64,000 bases of DNA, from positions 124,001-188,000 of the forward strand of contig CAAERO010000005.1 of assembly GCA_900758495.1 (NCBI GenBank), written 5' to 3'. The notes beneath the pieces are model-generated. The model was not told the origin of the DNA. It did no database searches and saw only the letters and a program-made list of their open reading frames with translations. Below are positions 42,001 to 50,163 of the stretch, in pieces. A program made the position numbers and the translations under genes. Source of the stretch: Bacilli bacterium (lineage in GTDB: Bacteria > Bacillota_I > Bacilli_A > RF39 > UBA660). The number at the start of each line of letters is the position of its first letter. Positions within the stretch are counted from its first letter, which is position 1.

Positions 42001-42695
42001 ACGGAAAAGTTTCTAAGATTACTGAAGATCATGGTAAATTTAAAATTAGTATTACTAATAAACTAGAAACTAAAGAACATATTTCTAACTATGGTGCTAA
42101 GTTGGCGGTAGAAAAAGGTCAAGAAGTTCATTGTGGTGATAAACTAACAGAAGGAGCTATAAGTCCAAAAGAACTACTAGCTGTAACAGATCCAATTACT
42201 ACTCAAGAATACATCTTAAAAGAAGTTCAAAATACATATCGTTCTCAAGGTGTTGATATTTCTGATAAACATATTGAAGTAATTGCTCGTAGAATGATTA
42301 GTAAGATTCGTATTGTTGATGGTGGAGATACTATTTTTTTACCAGGTAGTCTTGTTAACTTCCGTGAATTTACTGAAGGAAATAAAGAAATTATCATTAA
42401 AGGTAAGAAACCAGCTACTGGACGTCCTATACTTTTAGGAATTACAAAAGCATCACTTGAAACTGATTCTTTCTTATCAGCTGCATCATTCCAAGAGACA
42501 ACTAGAATTTTAACTGATGCATCTATTCGTGGTAAAGTTGACAAATTAGAAGGTCTAAAAGAAAATGTTTTACTTGGTAAATTAATTCCTGCAGGTACTG
42601 GTTTAAAACACTATCGTGATGTATCTTATAACCTAGAAAGTGAATTAATGGATGATGAACCATTAGATCAATTAGAAGATGAAATTATGGAGTAG
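39063..42695 (+). CDS. rpoC: RNA polymerase beta' subunit
   Basis: 1210 residues. N-terminal zinc ribbon [20 protein letters not shown], catalytic [12 protein letters not shown], second zinc site [16 protein letters not shown] and the trigger-loop region [20 protein letters not shown] are intact. The start is placed at 39063 (or 39066) inside the rpoB end, using AGGGGATGA. A perfect 7-bp terminator overlaps its stop. Confidence 0.99.
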   Translation: [1210 protein letters not shown]

Positions 42696-42716
42696 TTTTT
42701 ACTACTCTTTTCTTTT
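42690..42716 (+). terminator. Terminator of rpoBC
   Basis: GAGTAGT-TTTT-ACTACTC followed by TTTTCTTTT; the stem contains the rpoC stop codon. Confidence 0.88.
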
Positions 42717-42727
42717 CAAGTATTTTA

Positions 42728-42736
42728 TGTTATTCT
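42728..42736 (+). promoter_or_regulatory. Candidate promoter of the deacetylase gene
   Basis: TGT followed by TATTCT, an extended -10 located 23 bases before the start codon; the -35 is not clear. Confidence 0.35.
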
Positions 42737-42758
42737 CTAAATGAAGAGGTAAAGATTT

Positions 42759-43505
42759 ATGAAATATATGAAAATATTAATATTATTAGGATTAATTCTC
42801 TCATTTTTTATCTTGTTTCTATATAAAGATGAAAAAATAGCAGTTTTAGGATATCATTCATTCAGTGAAAATACTGAAAAAGATATGTTTATAATGCCCA
42901 TAAATGAGTTTGAAGAACAATTAAAGTACTTAAAGAAACACAATTATACAACATTAAGTTTAGATGAATTTTATGCTTATTATAAAGGAAAGCAAAAAAT
43001 ACCAAGAAAGAGTGTTTTAATAACAATGGATGATGGTTATCAATCTAATTATGACCTAGCATTTCCATTATTAAAAAAATATAATATGAAAGCAACAGTT
43101 TTCTATATAGGTTCTAATGTTACTGGTGAAAACAAAAACTATATGAATCAAGAAACATTATCTAAAATAAAAACAGAATATCCTAATATAGATATAGCAT
43201 CTCATTCTTATGCACTTCATTATGATAAATCGATTGATAAAGGAATCAAATATATTAAAGATGATTTTGAAAAAATGAGTGTAGTAGTAAATACTCAGTA
43301 TTTTGCTTATCCTTATGGACATTATAATAATGAAATTATAAAAGTTCTAAAAGAAAAAAAATATAAAATGGCTTTTACATTTGGACCAGACAAAGAACAT
43401 CGAAAAGCAAGTAGAAATGATGATATTTATAAAATACCACGACTTAACATAACTAATGGAATGCCGCTATGGAAATTTTCTTTAAGACTAATTAGTCCCT
43501 ATTAA
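42759..43505 (+). CDS. Polysaccharide deacetylase (NodB domain), membrane-anchored
   Basis: 248 residues. One N-terminal hydrophobic helix (about 5-22) anchors the protein outside the membrane. The NodB domain has ITMDDGYQSN (catalytic base and metal Asp) and IASHSYALH (metal His pair), then YFAYPYGHYN. The family removes acetyl groups from peptidoglycan GlcNAc or other wall glycans; the exact substrate cannot be told. It stands alone between the rpoC terminator and its own imperfect terminator. Confidence 0.85.
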   Translation: MKYMKILILLGLILSFFILFLYKDEKIAVLGYHSFSENTEKDMFIMPINEFEEQLKYLKKHNYTTLSLDEFYAYYKGKQKIPRKSVLITMDDGYQSNYDLAFPLLKKYNMKATVFYIGSNVTGENKNYMNQETLSKIKTEYPNIDIASHSYALHYDKSIDKGIKYIKDDFEKMSVVVNTQYFAYPYGHYNNEIIKVLKEKKYKMAFTFGPDKEHRKASRNDDIYKIPRLNITNGMPLWKFSLRLISPY

Positions 43506-43510
43506 AATGT

Positions 43511-43548
43511 GAAAAAGTGTCAATAGAAATTTTGATACCTTTTCTTTT
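43511..43548 (+). terminator. Terminator of the deacetylase gene
   Basis: GAAAAAGTGTCAA pairs with TTGATACCTTTTC (one mismatch, one G-U) around an 8-nt loop, then TTTT. Confidence 0.6.
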
Positions 43549-43593
43549 GAAATAATATTTGTTAGAATAAAAGAAGAATAAGAAGGTGTTAAT

Positions 43594-44196
43594 ATGCGTA
43601 TAGGTGTAGATGTAGATGGAGTTTTAAATGATGTAGCAGAATGGCATTTTGCTTATGGCTCTAAATTCTGTGCAGAACATAATATTAATCGTGGTTTTAA
43701 CCCAACAGGTTATTATATGGAGGAACAGTTTTATCTTACTGCTGAAGAAAATAAAGAATTTTGGAGACAATATATTTTTGATTTATTATTAGCTATTCCG
43801 CCACGTCCTTTTGCTACAGAGGTAATACATAGATTGAGGCAAGATGGACATGAGATATTTATTTTAACAGCAAGAGATAATCAATATTTAACCAATCAAT
43901 ATAATGGAATGAGTGATTTTTATGTAAAACATTGGTTAAATAAATATAACATTGAATATGACGGAATAATAACAGGTACTACTAATAAAAAAGAAAAGTG
44001 TATAAATGGACGTTTCGATTTAATGGTAGAAGATAAAAAAACTAATGTTGATATGATTAGTAAAATTATACCTGTCTTCGTTTTTGATGCTCCTTATAAT
44101 CAAACTTGTAGTGGTACTAATGTAATAAGAGTCTATTCTTGGTACCAAGTATATCAAGAAATAACAGAAAAGTTTGCTCCAGTCGAAATAATTTAG
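43594..44196 (+). CDS. HAD-family 5'-nucleotidase-like protein
   Basis: 200 residues. HAD motif I is VDVDGVLND (4-12: nucleophile D5 or D6 with acid D8), motif II lies in IFILTARDN, and the acidic motif IV is DLMVEDKKTN. The fold and motif spacing resemble 5'(3')-deoxyribonucleotidases and the related putative nucleotidases of Bacillota; the substrate is inferred. AGAAGG precedes the start. The pilin-like small gene begins nine bases after the stop. Confidence 0.75.
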   Translation: MRIGVDVDGVLNDVAEWHFAYGSKFCAEHNINRGFNPTGYYMEEQFYLTAEENKEFWRQYIFDLLLAIPPRPFATEVIHRLRQDGHEIFILTARDNQYLTNQYNGMSDFYVKHWLNKYNIEYDGIITGTTNKKEKCINGRFDLMVEDKKTNVDMISKIIPVFVFDAPYNQTCSGTNVIRVYSWYQVYQEITEKFAPVEII

Positions 44197-44205
44197 GAGG
44201 TTTCA

Positions 44206-44370
44206 ATGAAATTAAATAATAAAGGATTTGGTATGGGAACTTTAATTTTCTTTATTTGTTTATTCTTTGTCATATTGATTGCTATTACTTATGTAGCTTA
44301 TACTAATGGTATAGATAAAAATGATGAAAATAGAGTTATACCAGAAATAAAAGAACAAATTAATGATTAA
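44206..44370 (+). CDS. Small pilin-like membrane protein
   Basis: 54-residue protein, shorter than common ORF cutoffs. A strong AGGAGG lies at 44195-44200. It starts MKLNNKGFGMGTLIFFICLF: a basic N-K-G followed by Phe and a 22-residue hydrophobic helix, which resembles the class III (prepilin) signal N-x-K-G-F. The glutamate at +5 of true pilins is missing. The tail (about 34-54) is charged and short. Function unknown; it may be a minor pseudopilin-like or simple single-pass protein. Confidence 0.6.
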   Translation: MKLNNKGFGMGTLIFFICLFFVILIAITYVAYTNGIDKNDENRVIPEIKEQIND

Positions 44371-44414
44371 AAAGTGAAATTTAGTAGACATTAATATTGG
44401 AAAGGAAAATGAAA

Positions 44415-45416
44415 ATGAGAGTAGCAATTAATGGTTTTGGAAGAATAGGAAGACTTATATTTAGAATAATGGATCAAGATAGTGACTTTGAAATAGTTGC
44501 TATTAATGATTTAACAGATGCTGAACAATTAGCTTACTTACTAAAATATGATACAGCGCATCGTCCTTATCGAAAAGAAGAAATCACATTTGAGGGAGAT
44601 ATGCTAGTAGTTGGTGATAAAAAAATTAAAGTACTTAGTGAGAAAGACCCATCGTTATTACCTTGGAAGGAATTAAATGTTGATTTAGTTTATGAATGTA
44701 CAGGACTATTTACATCAAAAGAAAAAGCAAATGCTCATATAGAAGCAGGAGCTAAAAAAGTAGTTATTTCTGCTCCAGCTAAAGGAAATGTAAAAACAGT
44801 TGTTTATAATGTAAATAATGACATCTTAACTAAAGAAGATAAAATAATATCAGCAGCAAGTTGTACTACTAACTGTTTAGCACCAGTATTGAATGTTATT
44901 GAAAAAGAATTTGGAATAGAAAGTGGTTATATGACAACAGTTCATGCTTATACCAATGACCAAGCAAATTTAGATGTTGCTCATAAAAAAGGTATTTATG
45001 CAAGACGTGGTCGCGCTAGTGCTGCTAATATAGTCCCAACTAGTACAGGTGCAGCTAGTGCAATTGGAAAAGTAATCCCCTCTCTTGATGGTAAATTATC
45101 TGGTATGGCTATGCGTGTTCCTGTAATAACTGGTTCAGTTGTTGATTTAGTTTTGAAATTAAAAAAAGAAGTTACAAAAGAAGAAATTAATGAAACATTA
45201 AAAAATAATCAAAACGAAACTTTAGGTTATACAACTGACCCAATTGTTTCAAGTGATGTAATTGGAATGAGTTATGGTTCCTTAGTAGACGGTTTATTAA
45301 CTTCTGTAAATAAAACTGAAGCTGGTGAATTAGTTAAAATAATCGCTTGGTATGATAATGAGATGAGTTATTCATATCAAATGGTTAGATGTGCCAAATA
45401 CTTCTTAAGTTTATAA
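44415..45416 (+). CDS. gap: Glyceraldehyde-3-phosphate dehydrogenase
   Basis: 333 residues. NAD-binding INGFGRIGRLIFR with D32 (NAD-preferring), catalytic C150 (SAASCTTNCLAP), and WYDNEMSYSYQM near the end. Oxidises glyceraldehyde 3-phosphate to 1,3-bisphosphoglycerate. ATG 44415 is chosen because AAAGG sits nine bases before it; ATG 44409 and TTG 44397 are too close to or within the site. Own terminator follows; pgk begins 76 bases after the stop. Confidence 0.97.
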   Translation: MRVAINGFGRIGRLIFRIMDQDSDFEIVAINDLTDAEQLAYLLKYDTAHRPYRKEEITFEGDMLVVGDKKIKVLSEKDPSLLPWKELNVDLVYECTGLFTSKEKANAHIEAGAKKVVISAPAKGNVKTVVYNVNNDILTKEDKIISAASCTTNCLAPVLNVIEKEFGIESGYMTTVHAYTNDQANLDVAHKKGIYARRGRASAANIVPTSTGAASAIGKVIPSLDGKLSGMAMRVPVITGSVVDLVLKLKKEVTKEEINETLKNNQNETLGYTTDPIVSSDVIGMSYGSLVDGLLTSVNKTEAGELVKIIAWYDNEMSYSYQMVRCAKYFLSL

Positions 45417-45422
45417 TTTTTT

Positions 45423-45450
45423 AAGAAAAGCGGGTCTTTTCTTTTTTTCT
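45423..45450 (+). terminator. Terminator of gap
   Basis: AAGAAAAG-CGGGT-CTTTTCTT followed by TTTTTC. Confidence 0.8.
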
Positions 45451-45461
45451 TGTTTAAAAAA

Positions 45462-45470
45462 TGTTATACT
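45462..45470 (+). promoter_or_regulatory. Candidate pgk promoter (extended -10)
   Basis: TGT followed by TATACT, 22 bases before pgk; the -35 falls in a T-rich stretch. Confidence 0.45.
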
Positions 45471-45492
45471 GTCCTTAGGGTGAGTTGGCAAT

Positions 45493-46680
45493 ATGAAAAA
45501 AACAATAAAAGATTTTAAACTAAAAAATAAAAAAGTAATCATAAGATGTGATTTTAATGTTCCTTTAAAAGATGGGAAAATAATGGATGATACAAGGATT
45601 AAGAATAGTTTAAAGACTATTCAGTATGCAATAGATAAAAATGCTAAAGTAATATTACTTAGTCATTTGGGAAGAATAAAAGAAGAAGAGGACAAAATCA
45701 AAAACAATTTAAGAGTAGTTGCCGATAGGTTAAGTGACTTATTAGCTAAAAAAGTTATATTTATAGATGAAGTAGTTGGTGATAGAGTAAAAACTGCTAT
45801 CAAAAATATGAAAGACAAAGATGTTATTTTATTGCAAAATACTAGATATGAAGATTTAGATGGTAAGAAAGAAAGTGGCTGTGACTTAGATTTTGCTAAG
45901 GAATTAGCAAGTTATGGTGACATCTTTATTAATGACGCTTTTGGCACTATTCACAGAAAACATGCTTCTAATTACGGAATAAGTAAATATCTTGAAAGTG
46001 GTATTGGTTTTTTAGTTGAAGAAGAATTAGCAAAATTAGCTATTTTAAATAAACCAGAGCAGCCATTTACCATTATAATGGGTGGTGCTAAAGTTGCTGA
46101 TAAAATAGGTGTTATTGATAACTTACTCCCTAGATGTGATAAATTATTAATTGGTGGTGGAATGGCTTTCACTTTTTTACAGGCGGAAGGCTATGAAATA
46201 GGAAATTCTATTTTAGATACAGATTCCTTAGAATACTGCCAGAAACTACTTAAAAAATATCCAGAAAAAATAGTGCTACCAGTGGATGTGGCTTGTTCAA
46301 CAGAGTATAAAAATGCAACTAATAGAACAGAAAAAGACATCAATGAAATAGATTTTCATGAGATGGGGTTAGATGTTGGTAGTAAAACATTATCGTTATT
46401 TGAAAATTACTTAACTAATTCAAAAACAGTTTTTTGGAATGGGCCACTAGGCGTTTATGAATTTCCAACATATGCAGAAGGTACAGATGAACTATTAAAG
46501 TTTTTAGTAAAAAATACTTCCAAAACAGTGTTAGGTGGAGGAGATATCGTAGCAGCTGCCAGTAAGCTTTCATTAACTGATAAATTTTATCACGTATCAA
46601 CTGGAGGAGGAGCTACATTAGAATATTTAGGTGGTAAAGATTTACCAGGACTTGAAAATATCGAAGAAAAAGGGGAATAA
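45493..46680 (+). CDS. pgk: Phosphoglycerate kinase
   Basis: 395 residues. RCDFNVPLKDGKIMDDTRI at the N-terminus, HLGR (substrate binding), NDAFGTIHRKHAS and the C-terminal GGGDIVAAASKL with STGGGATLEYL are present. Makes ATP from 1,3-bisphosphoglycerate. AGGGTGAG precedes the start. It opens a run pgk, GNAT-like, flippase-like, glycosyltransferase, tpiA with overlapping junctions. Confidence 0.97.
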   Translation: MKKTIKDFKLKNKKVIIRCDFNVPLKDGKIMDDTRIKNSLKTIQYAIDKNAKVILLSHLGRIKEEEDKIKNNLRVVADRLSDLLAKKVIFIDEVVGDRVKTAIKNMKDKDVILLQNTRYEDLDGKKESGCDLDFAKELASYGDIFINDAFGTIHRKHASNYGISKYLESGIGFLVEEELAKLAILNKPEQPFTIIMGGAKVADKIGVIDNLLPRCDKLLIGGGMAFTFLQAEGYEIGNSILDTDSLEYCQKLLKKYPEKIVLPVDVACSTEYKNATNRTEKDINEIDFHEMGLDVGSKTLSLFENYLTNSKTVFWNGPLGVYEFPTYAEGTDELLKFLVKNTSKTVLGGGDIVAAASKLSLTDKFYHVSTGGGATLEYLGGKDLPGLENIEEKGE

Positions 46681-46682
46681 AA

Positions 46683-47135
46683 ATGGGTAAGAGATATGTT
46701 GAGGTAGTAACTAATAAAGACTTGAATAAAATAGAAGCGTTAAATGATTTTTGTCTTCGCAATGATACAGAAAACGTTAGTAAAAATATTTTAGCTAATA
46801 AGAAGTTATCACCAGTTGTTTTTGAAGACTACTTGGCTTACTTTGAAAATGAAAAGGTAATAGATTATTGTTTCATTCATGGTGAAACAGATCTGAAAAG
46901 GGGGTTTCTTTCTTTTCCTACTACATTAGAACCAAGAAAAAGCCAGTTGTTTGTAGAAGCGGCTATTGATTATGCCTTTTCAAGTGGTCTTGATGAGGTA
47001 TCCATTATGACTAAAGACCAAACCTTAAAATCTGTTTTAGAAAGACTTGGTTTTATATCTTTAGGAATAGATGGAGATGTTGCCTCATATACTCTAGGAC
47101 TTGAAGATAAAGAGAAGGGAAAAATAAGAATATGA
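46683..47135 (+). CDS. GNAT-like protein of unknown substrate
   Basis: 150 residues. The second half, FVEAAIDYAFSSGLDEVSIMTKDQTLKSVLERLGFISLG, has the helix-strand-helix pattern and the L-x-x-L-G-F ending of GNAT acetyltransferases. The acetyl-CoA P-loop (R/Q-x-x-G-x-G/A) is not clear, so catalytic activity is doubtful. It starts two bases after pgk and overlaps the next gene by ATGA, so it is part of the same transcript. Confidence 0.5.
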   Translation: MGKRYVEVVTNKDLNKIEALNDFCLRNDTENVSKNILANKKLSPVVFEDYLAYFENEKVIDYCFIHGETDLKRGFLSFPTTLEPRKSQLFVEAAIDYAFSSGLDEVSIMTKDQTLKSVLERLGFISLGIDGDVASYTLGLEDKEKGKIRI

Positions 47136-48136
47136 AACATTTAAAAAGAAATAGTTTTATTATTTTACTTGTAACATTATTTGTTTTATTTCTAGTACTT
47201 AAAGATAATTTCAAGATAGTTGTTAGTACCATAACAACTATGGATATAAAATTTGTTATTATTGCAATAGTTCTTTACTTTGCATATCTTTTCTTTCATG
47301 CACTAGTTAATTACTTATGGGTAAATGAAAAAGAAAAACTATCTCTTAAAGATGCTTTTCAACATATGATTATTACACAGTTTTTTAATGGTATTACACC
47401 TTTTTCTACTGGTGGTCAACCAATGGAAATATATATGTTAAAGAATCATGGCTTTCGTTATACAAAAGCAACTAATGTTATTATGCAAAATTTTATTGTT
47501 TATCAGTTAGCATTAGTCATATTTGGTTTATTTGCCGTTATTTATAATTTTATTACAGGTGTACTGGTTTATAAAAGCATTTTAACAAGTTTAATAATAC
47601 TAGGTTTTTTGATAAATACTATTGTAGCAGTAGTAATGTTATTAATAGCAACAAGTCAAAAGTTTACTAATACTTTGTTAAACTTAATTACAACTTTAGG
47701 TAATAAGTTACATTTTATTAAAAATCAAGATAAATTTTTAGAAAAATGGCGTGAGCGATTAGAAGATTTTCATCAGTGTACTAAAGAAGTCAAAGAAAAG
47801 AAATGTTTGTTTGTTCTTGGTATAGTTTTAAATTTAATAGCTTTAACTTGTTATTATGCAATACCTTTATTCTTAGTTTATAGTCTAAATGATTATACTT
47901 CAATGTCTTTCTTTACTTCTTTAGTTGCAAGCGCTTATGTCTTGATAATTGGTTCTTTTGTACCTATTCCTGGTGCAACTGGAGGGATAGAATATGCCTT
48001 TTTAGAAATCTTTTCTGGCTTTTTAGGAAAGAGTAGTGTTCGTGCTGTAATGATTGTTTGGCGATTTATAACTTATTATTTGGGAATGGTAGTAGGAGGA
48101 ATATTGTTTAGTTTCCATAAGGAAGGAGAAAGATAA
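47132..48136 (+). CDS. Flippase-like membrane protein (LPG synthase TM domain family)
   Basis: 334 residues with about eight hydrophobic helices. FFNGITPFSTGGQPMEIYMLKNHG and VPIPGATGGIEYAFLEIFSGFL are the conserved blocks of the MprF transmembrane (UPF0104) family. No C-terminal lysyl-transferase domain is present, so it is only the flippase-like half; a lipid or glycolipid translocation role is inferred. It directly precedes a glycolipid-type glycosyltransferase, a pairing common in Bacilli. Confidence 0.82.
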   Translation: MKHLKRNSFIILLVTLFVLFLVLKDNFKIVVSTITTMDIKFVIIAIVLYFAYLFFHALVNYLWVNEKEKLSLKDAFQHMIITQFFNGITPFSTGGQPMEIYMLKNHGFRYTKATNVIMQNFIVYQLALVIFGLFAVIYNFITGVLVYKSILTSLIILGFLINTIVAVVMLLIATSQKFTNTLLNLITTLGNKLHFIKNQDKFLEKWRERLEDFHQCTKEVKEKKCLFVLGIVLNLIALTCYYAIPLFLVYSLNDYTSMSFFTSLVASAYVLIIGSFVPIPGATGGIEYAFLEIFSGFLGKSSVRAVMIVWRFITYYLGMVVGGILFSFHKEGER

Positions 48137-49410
48137 TGAGAATAGGACTTTTTACTGATAGTTATCCCCCATTTATAAATGGTGTTTCAACTAGTGTTGA
48201 AACACTTAAAAATGCTTTGGAAGAGAAAGGGCATATTGTTTATGTTGTAACAGTAGGACAAGATGCTACTACTTATTCATATGATGAAGAAAAAAGGATT
48301 TTAAAAGTACCAGGTTTACCAATTGGTATTTATGATTATAGGGCAGCTAGTATTTATCCAGTTAAAGTTATCAAAACAATAAAGTCTTGGGAATTAGATG
48401 TAATACATTCTCATACTGAATTATGTATGGGAATATTTGCAAGGCTTCTTGCAAAACAATATCATATTCCGTTAGTACATACTTATCATACTATGTATAA
48501 AGATTATACATATTATATTTCTAGAAATCATAAATATTTTGATATTGGCTGTAAGAAAGCAGTAGAATATCTAAGTAAATTTTATTGTGATGATACAGCT
48601 AATGCTTTTATTGTTCCTACTATAAAAACTTATCATCTATTTAGGGATGAGTATCACTATAATAAGGATATATATATTGTTCCAACGGGGATAAATTCAT
48701 CCAGATTTAATAAAGAAAGTGTTGATTTACAAAAAGCCAGTATAATAAGAAAAAACTTAGGTTATAAAAAGAATGATTTTGTTTATTTATTTGTAGGAAG
48801 AATGGCTAAAGAAAAAAATATTCTCTTTTTACTAGATGCAATGAGTAAAGTTAAGAATAAAAAAAACAATATAAAGTTACTATTAATTGGTGATGGGCCA
48901 GATAAAGACGAATATGAAAGTAGAATGAAAGAACTAGGTCTTCAAGATTCGGTTAATTTTTTTGGTTCTGCTCCTTGGAGTGACATGCCGCTTTATTATC
49001 ATATGTGTCAAGCATTTATAACAGCATCAGTTACTGAAACACAAGGTTTAACGGTGATAGAAGCTTTAGCGGCCGAAAAGCCTGTTTTATGTATTGAGGA
49101 TGAAGCTTTTCATACAATGGTTGTGGATAAACTTAATGGAATGTTCTTTAGTGATATAGAAATGTGTGCATCTAAAATGCTTGAATTAGCAGCTGATAAA
49201 AAAGAATATAATTCACTTTTGAGACATACTAAAGGTTCTATCAAGCAATATTCTTTAAGCTCCTTTGCAGATAATGTTTTGGAAGTTTATAAGGCGACAA
49301 TTGAAAATTTTAATAATAAAAAGGATTTTTCTAATATTGTTCATAATACAGTAAAAAAATTACTTGGTAAAAGGGATGGTAGTGAAGATGAAAGTAATAT
49401 TAAATCATAA
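48136..49410 (+). CDS. GT4 glycosyltransferase, diacylglycerol glucosyltransferase-like
   Basis: 424 residues. MRIGLFTDSYPPFINGVSTSVETL is the typical start of glycolipid synthases of this family. HSHTELCMG, the nucleotide-sugar site GRMAKEKNI and the E-x7-E motif ETQGLTVIEALA are present. Likely transfers a sugar from a nucleotide donor to diacylglycerol to make membrane glycolipid or a lipoteichoic anchor; substrate is inferred. It shares its start with the end of the flippase-like gene (TAATG) and overlaps tpiA by 23 bp. Confidence 0.85.
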   Translation: MRIGLFTDSYPPFINGVSTSVETLKNALEEKGHIVYVVTVGQDATTYSYDEEKRILKVPGLPIGIYDYRAASIYPVKVIKTIKSWELDVIHSHTELCMGIFARLLAKQYHIPLVHTYHTMYKDYTYYISRNHKYFDIGCKKAVEYLSKFYCDDTANAFIVPTIKTYHLFRDEYHYNKDIYIVPTGINSSRFNKESVDLQKASIIRKNLGYKKNDFVYLFVGRMAKEKNILFLLDAMSKVKNKKNNIKLLLIGDGPDKDEYESRMKELGLQDSVNFFGSAPWSDMPLYYHMCQAFITASVTETQGLTVIEALAAEKPVLCIEDEAFHTMVVDKLNGMFFSDIEMCASKMLELAADKKEYNSLLRHTKGSIKQYSLSSFADNVLEVYKATIENFNNKKDFSNIVHNTVKKLLGKRDGSEDESNIKS

Positions 49411-50053
49411 AAGTAATTTAACTTATACAGAAATAATTGATTATTACAACAAGATAAAAGACTTTTTTTCAAATGATAATTTGATAGTGTGTCCTAGTAC
49501 TTGTTATTTACCAATATTTAAAGAAATCACACTTGGTAGTCAAGATATTAGTAGTTATAAAATGGGTAGTTATACAGGTGAAGTATCAGGAGAAGCCTTA
49601 AAGTCTTTGGGAGTTAAATATGTTTTTATTAATCATAGTGAGAGAAGACATTTCAAGAATGAAACGTTAATTGATGTTAAAGAAAAATTAAAAAGAGCAA
49701 AAGAAAATGACTTAATACCAATTCTTTGTATTGGTGAAGAAAAAGATGAGAATACTATGAAGGTCCTTTCAACTGCTTTAGATTATTTACTTTCTGATTT
49801 ATCTTTTAATGAACTATATATTTCTTACGAACCGTGTTATTCTATTGGAACAGGTATTGTTCCAGATAGAGATAAACTAATATCTGTTTTTGAATTTTTG
49901 CATAGTAAGTATAATTATCCACTGTTCTATGGTGGAAGTGTTTCTAAAGAAAATATAACAACTTTTAAAGAAATTCCTTATCTAGCTGGTGTTTTACTTG
50001 GAAAGGCTAGTCTTGATATAGAAGAAATTAAAGAAATCTTAAAACAAATATAG
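49388..50053 (+). CDS. tpiA: Triosephosphate isomerase (divergent, short)
   Basis: 222 residues, about 30 shorter than usual. Catalytic K8 (LNHKSN, in place of NWKMN), H83 (INHSERR) and E148 (YEPCYSIGTG) are all present, with the phosphate loop LFYGGSVS. It interconverts dihydroxyacetone phosphate and glyceraldehyde 3-phosphate. The start within the upstream glycosyltransferase gene is fixed by alignment to the family; earlier in-frame codons would lengthen it oddly. The N-terminal motif and YEPCYS instead of YEPVWA mark it as divergent. A terminator overlaps its stop. Confidence 0.88.
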   Translation: MKVILNHKSNLTYTEIIDYYNKIKDFFSNDNLIVCPSTCYLPIFKEITLGSQDISSYKMGSYTGEVSGEALKSLGVKYVFINHSERRHFKNETLIDVKEKLKRAKENDLIPILCIGEEKDENTMKVLSTALDYLLSDLSFNELYISYEPCYSIGTGIVPDRDKLISVFEFLHSKYNYPLFYGGSVSKENITTFKEIPYLAGVLLGKASLDIEEIKEILKQI

Positions 50054-50079
50054 GAGGTCGACAAAATCTCCTATTTTTT
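50050..50079 (+). terminator. Terminator of pgk-tpiA
   Basis: ATAGGAG (50050-50056) and CTCCTAT (50068-50074), followed by TTTTT; the stem contains the tpiA stop. Confidence 0.85.
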
Positions 50080-50106
50080 GCTCTACCATTTTTTTCCTTA
50101 ATGTTA

Positions 50107-50112
50107 TATAAT
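50107..50112 (+). promoter_or_regulatory. Candidate spo0A promoter -10
   Basis: TATAAT with no good -35; about 50 bases before the start codon. No sigma-H type promoter or Spo0A box was recognised between 50080 and 50163. Confidence 0.35.
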
Positions 50113-50163
50113 TAAAATGCATAGGGTAGTATTGATGCGTGGTAGTATATGGAAGGAGAATTT

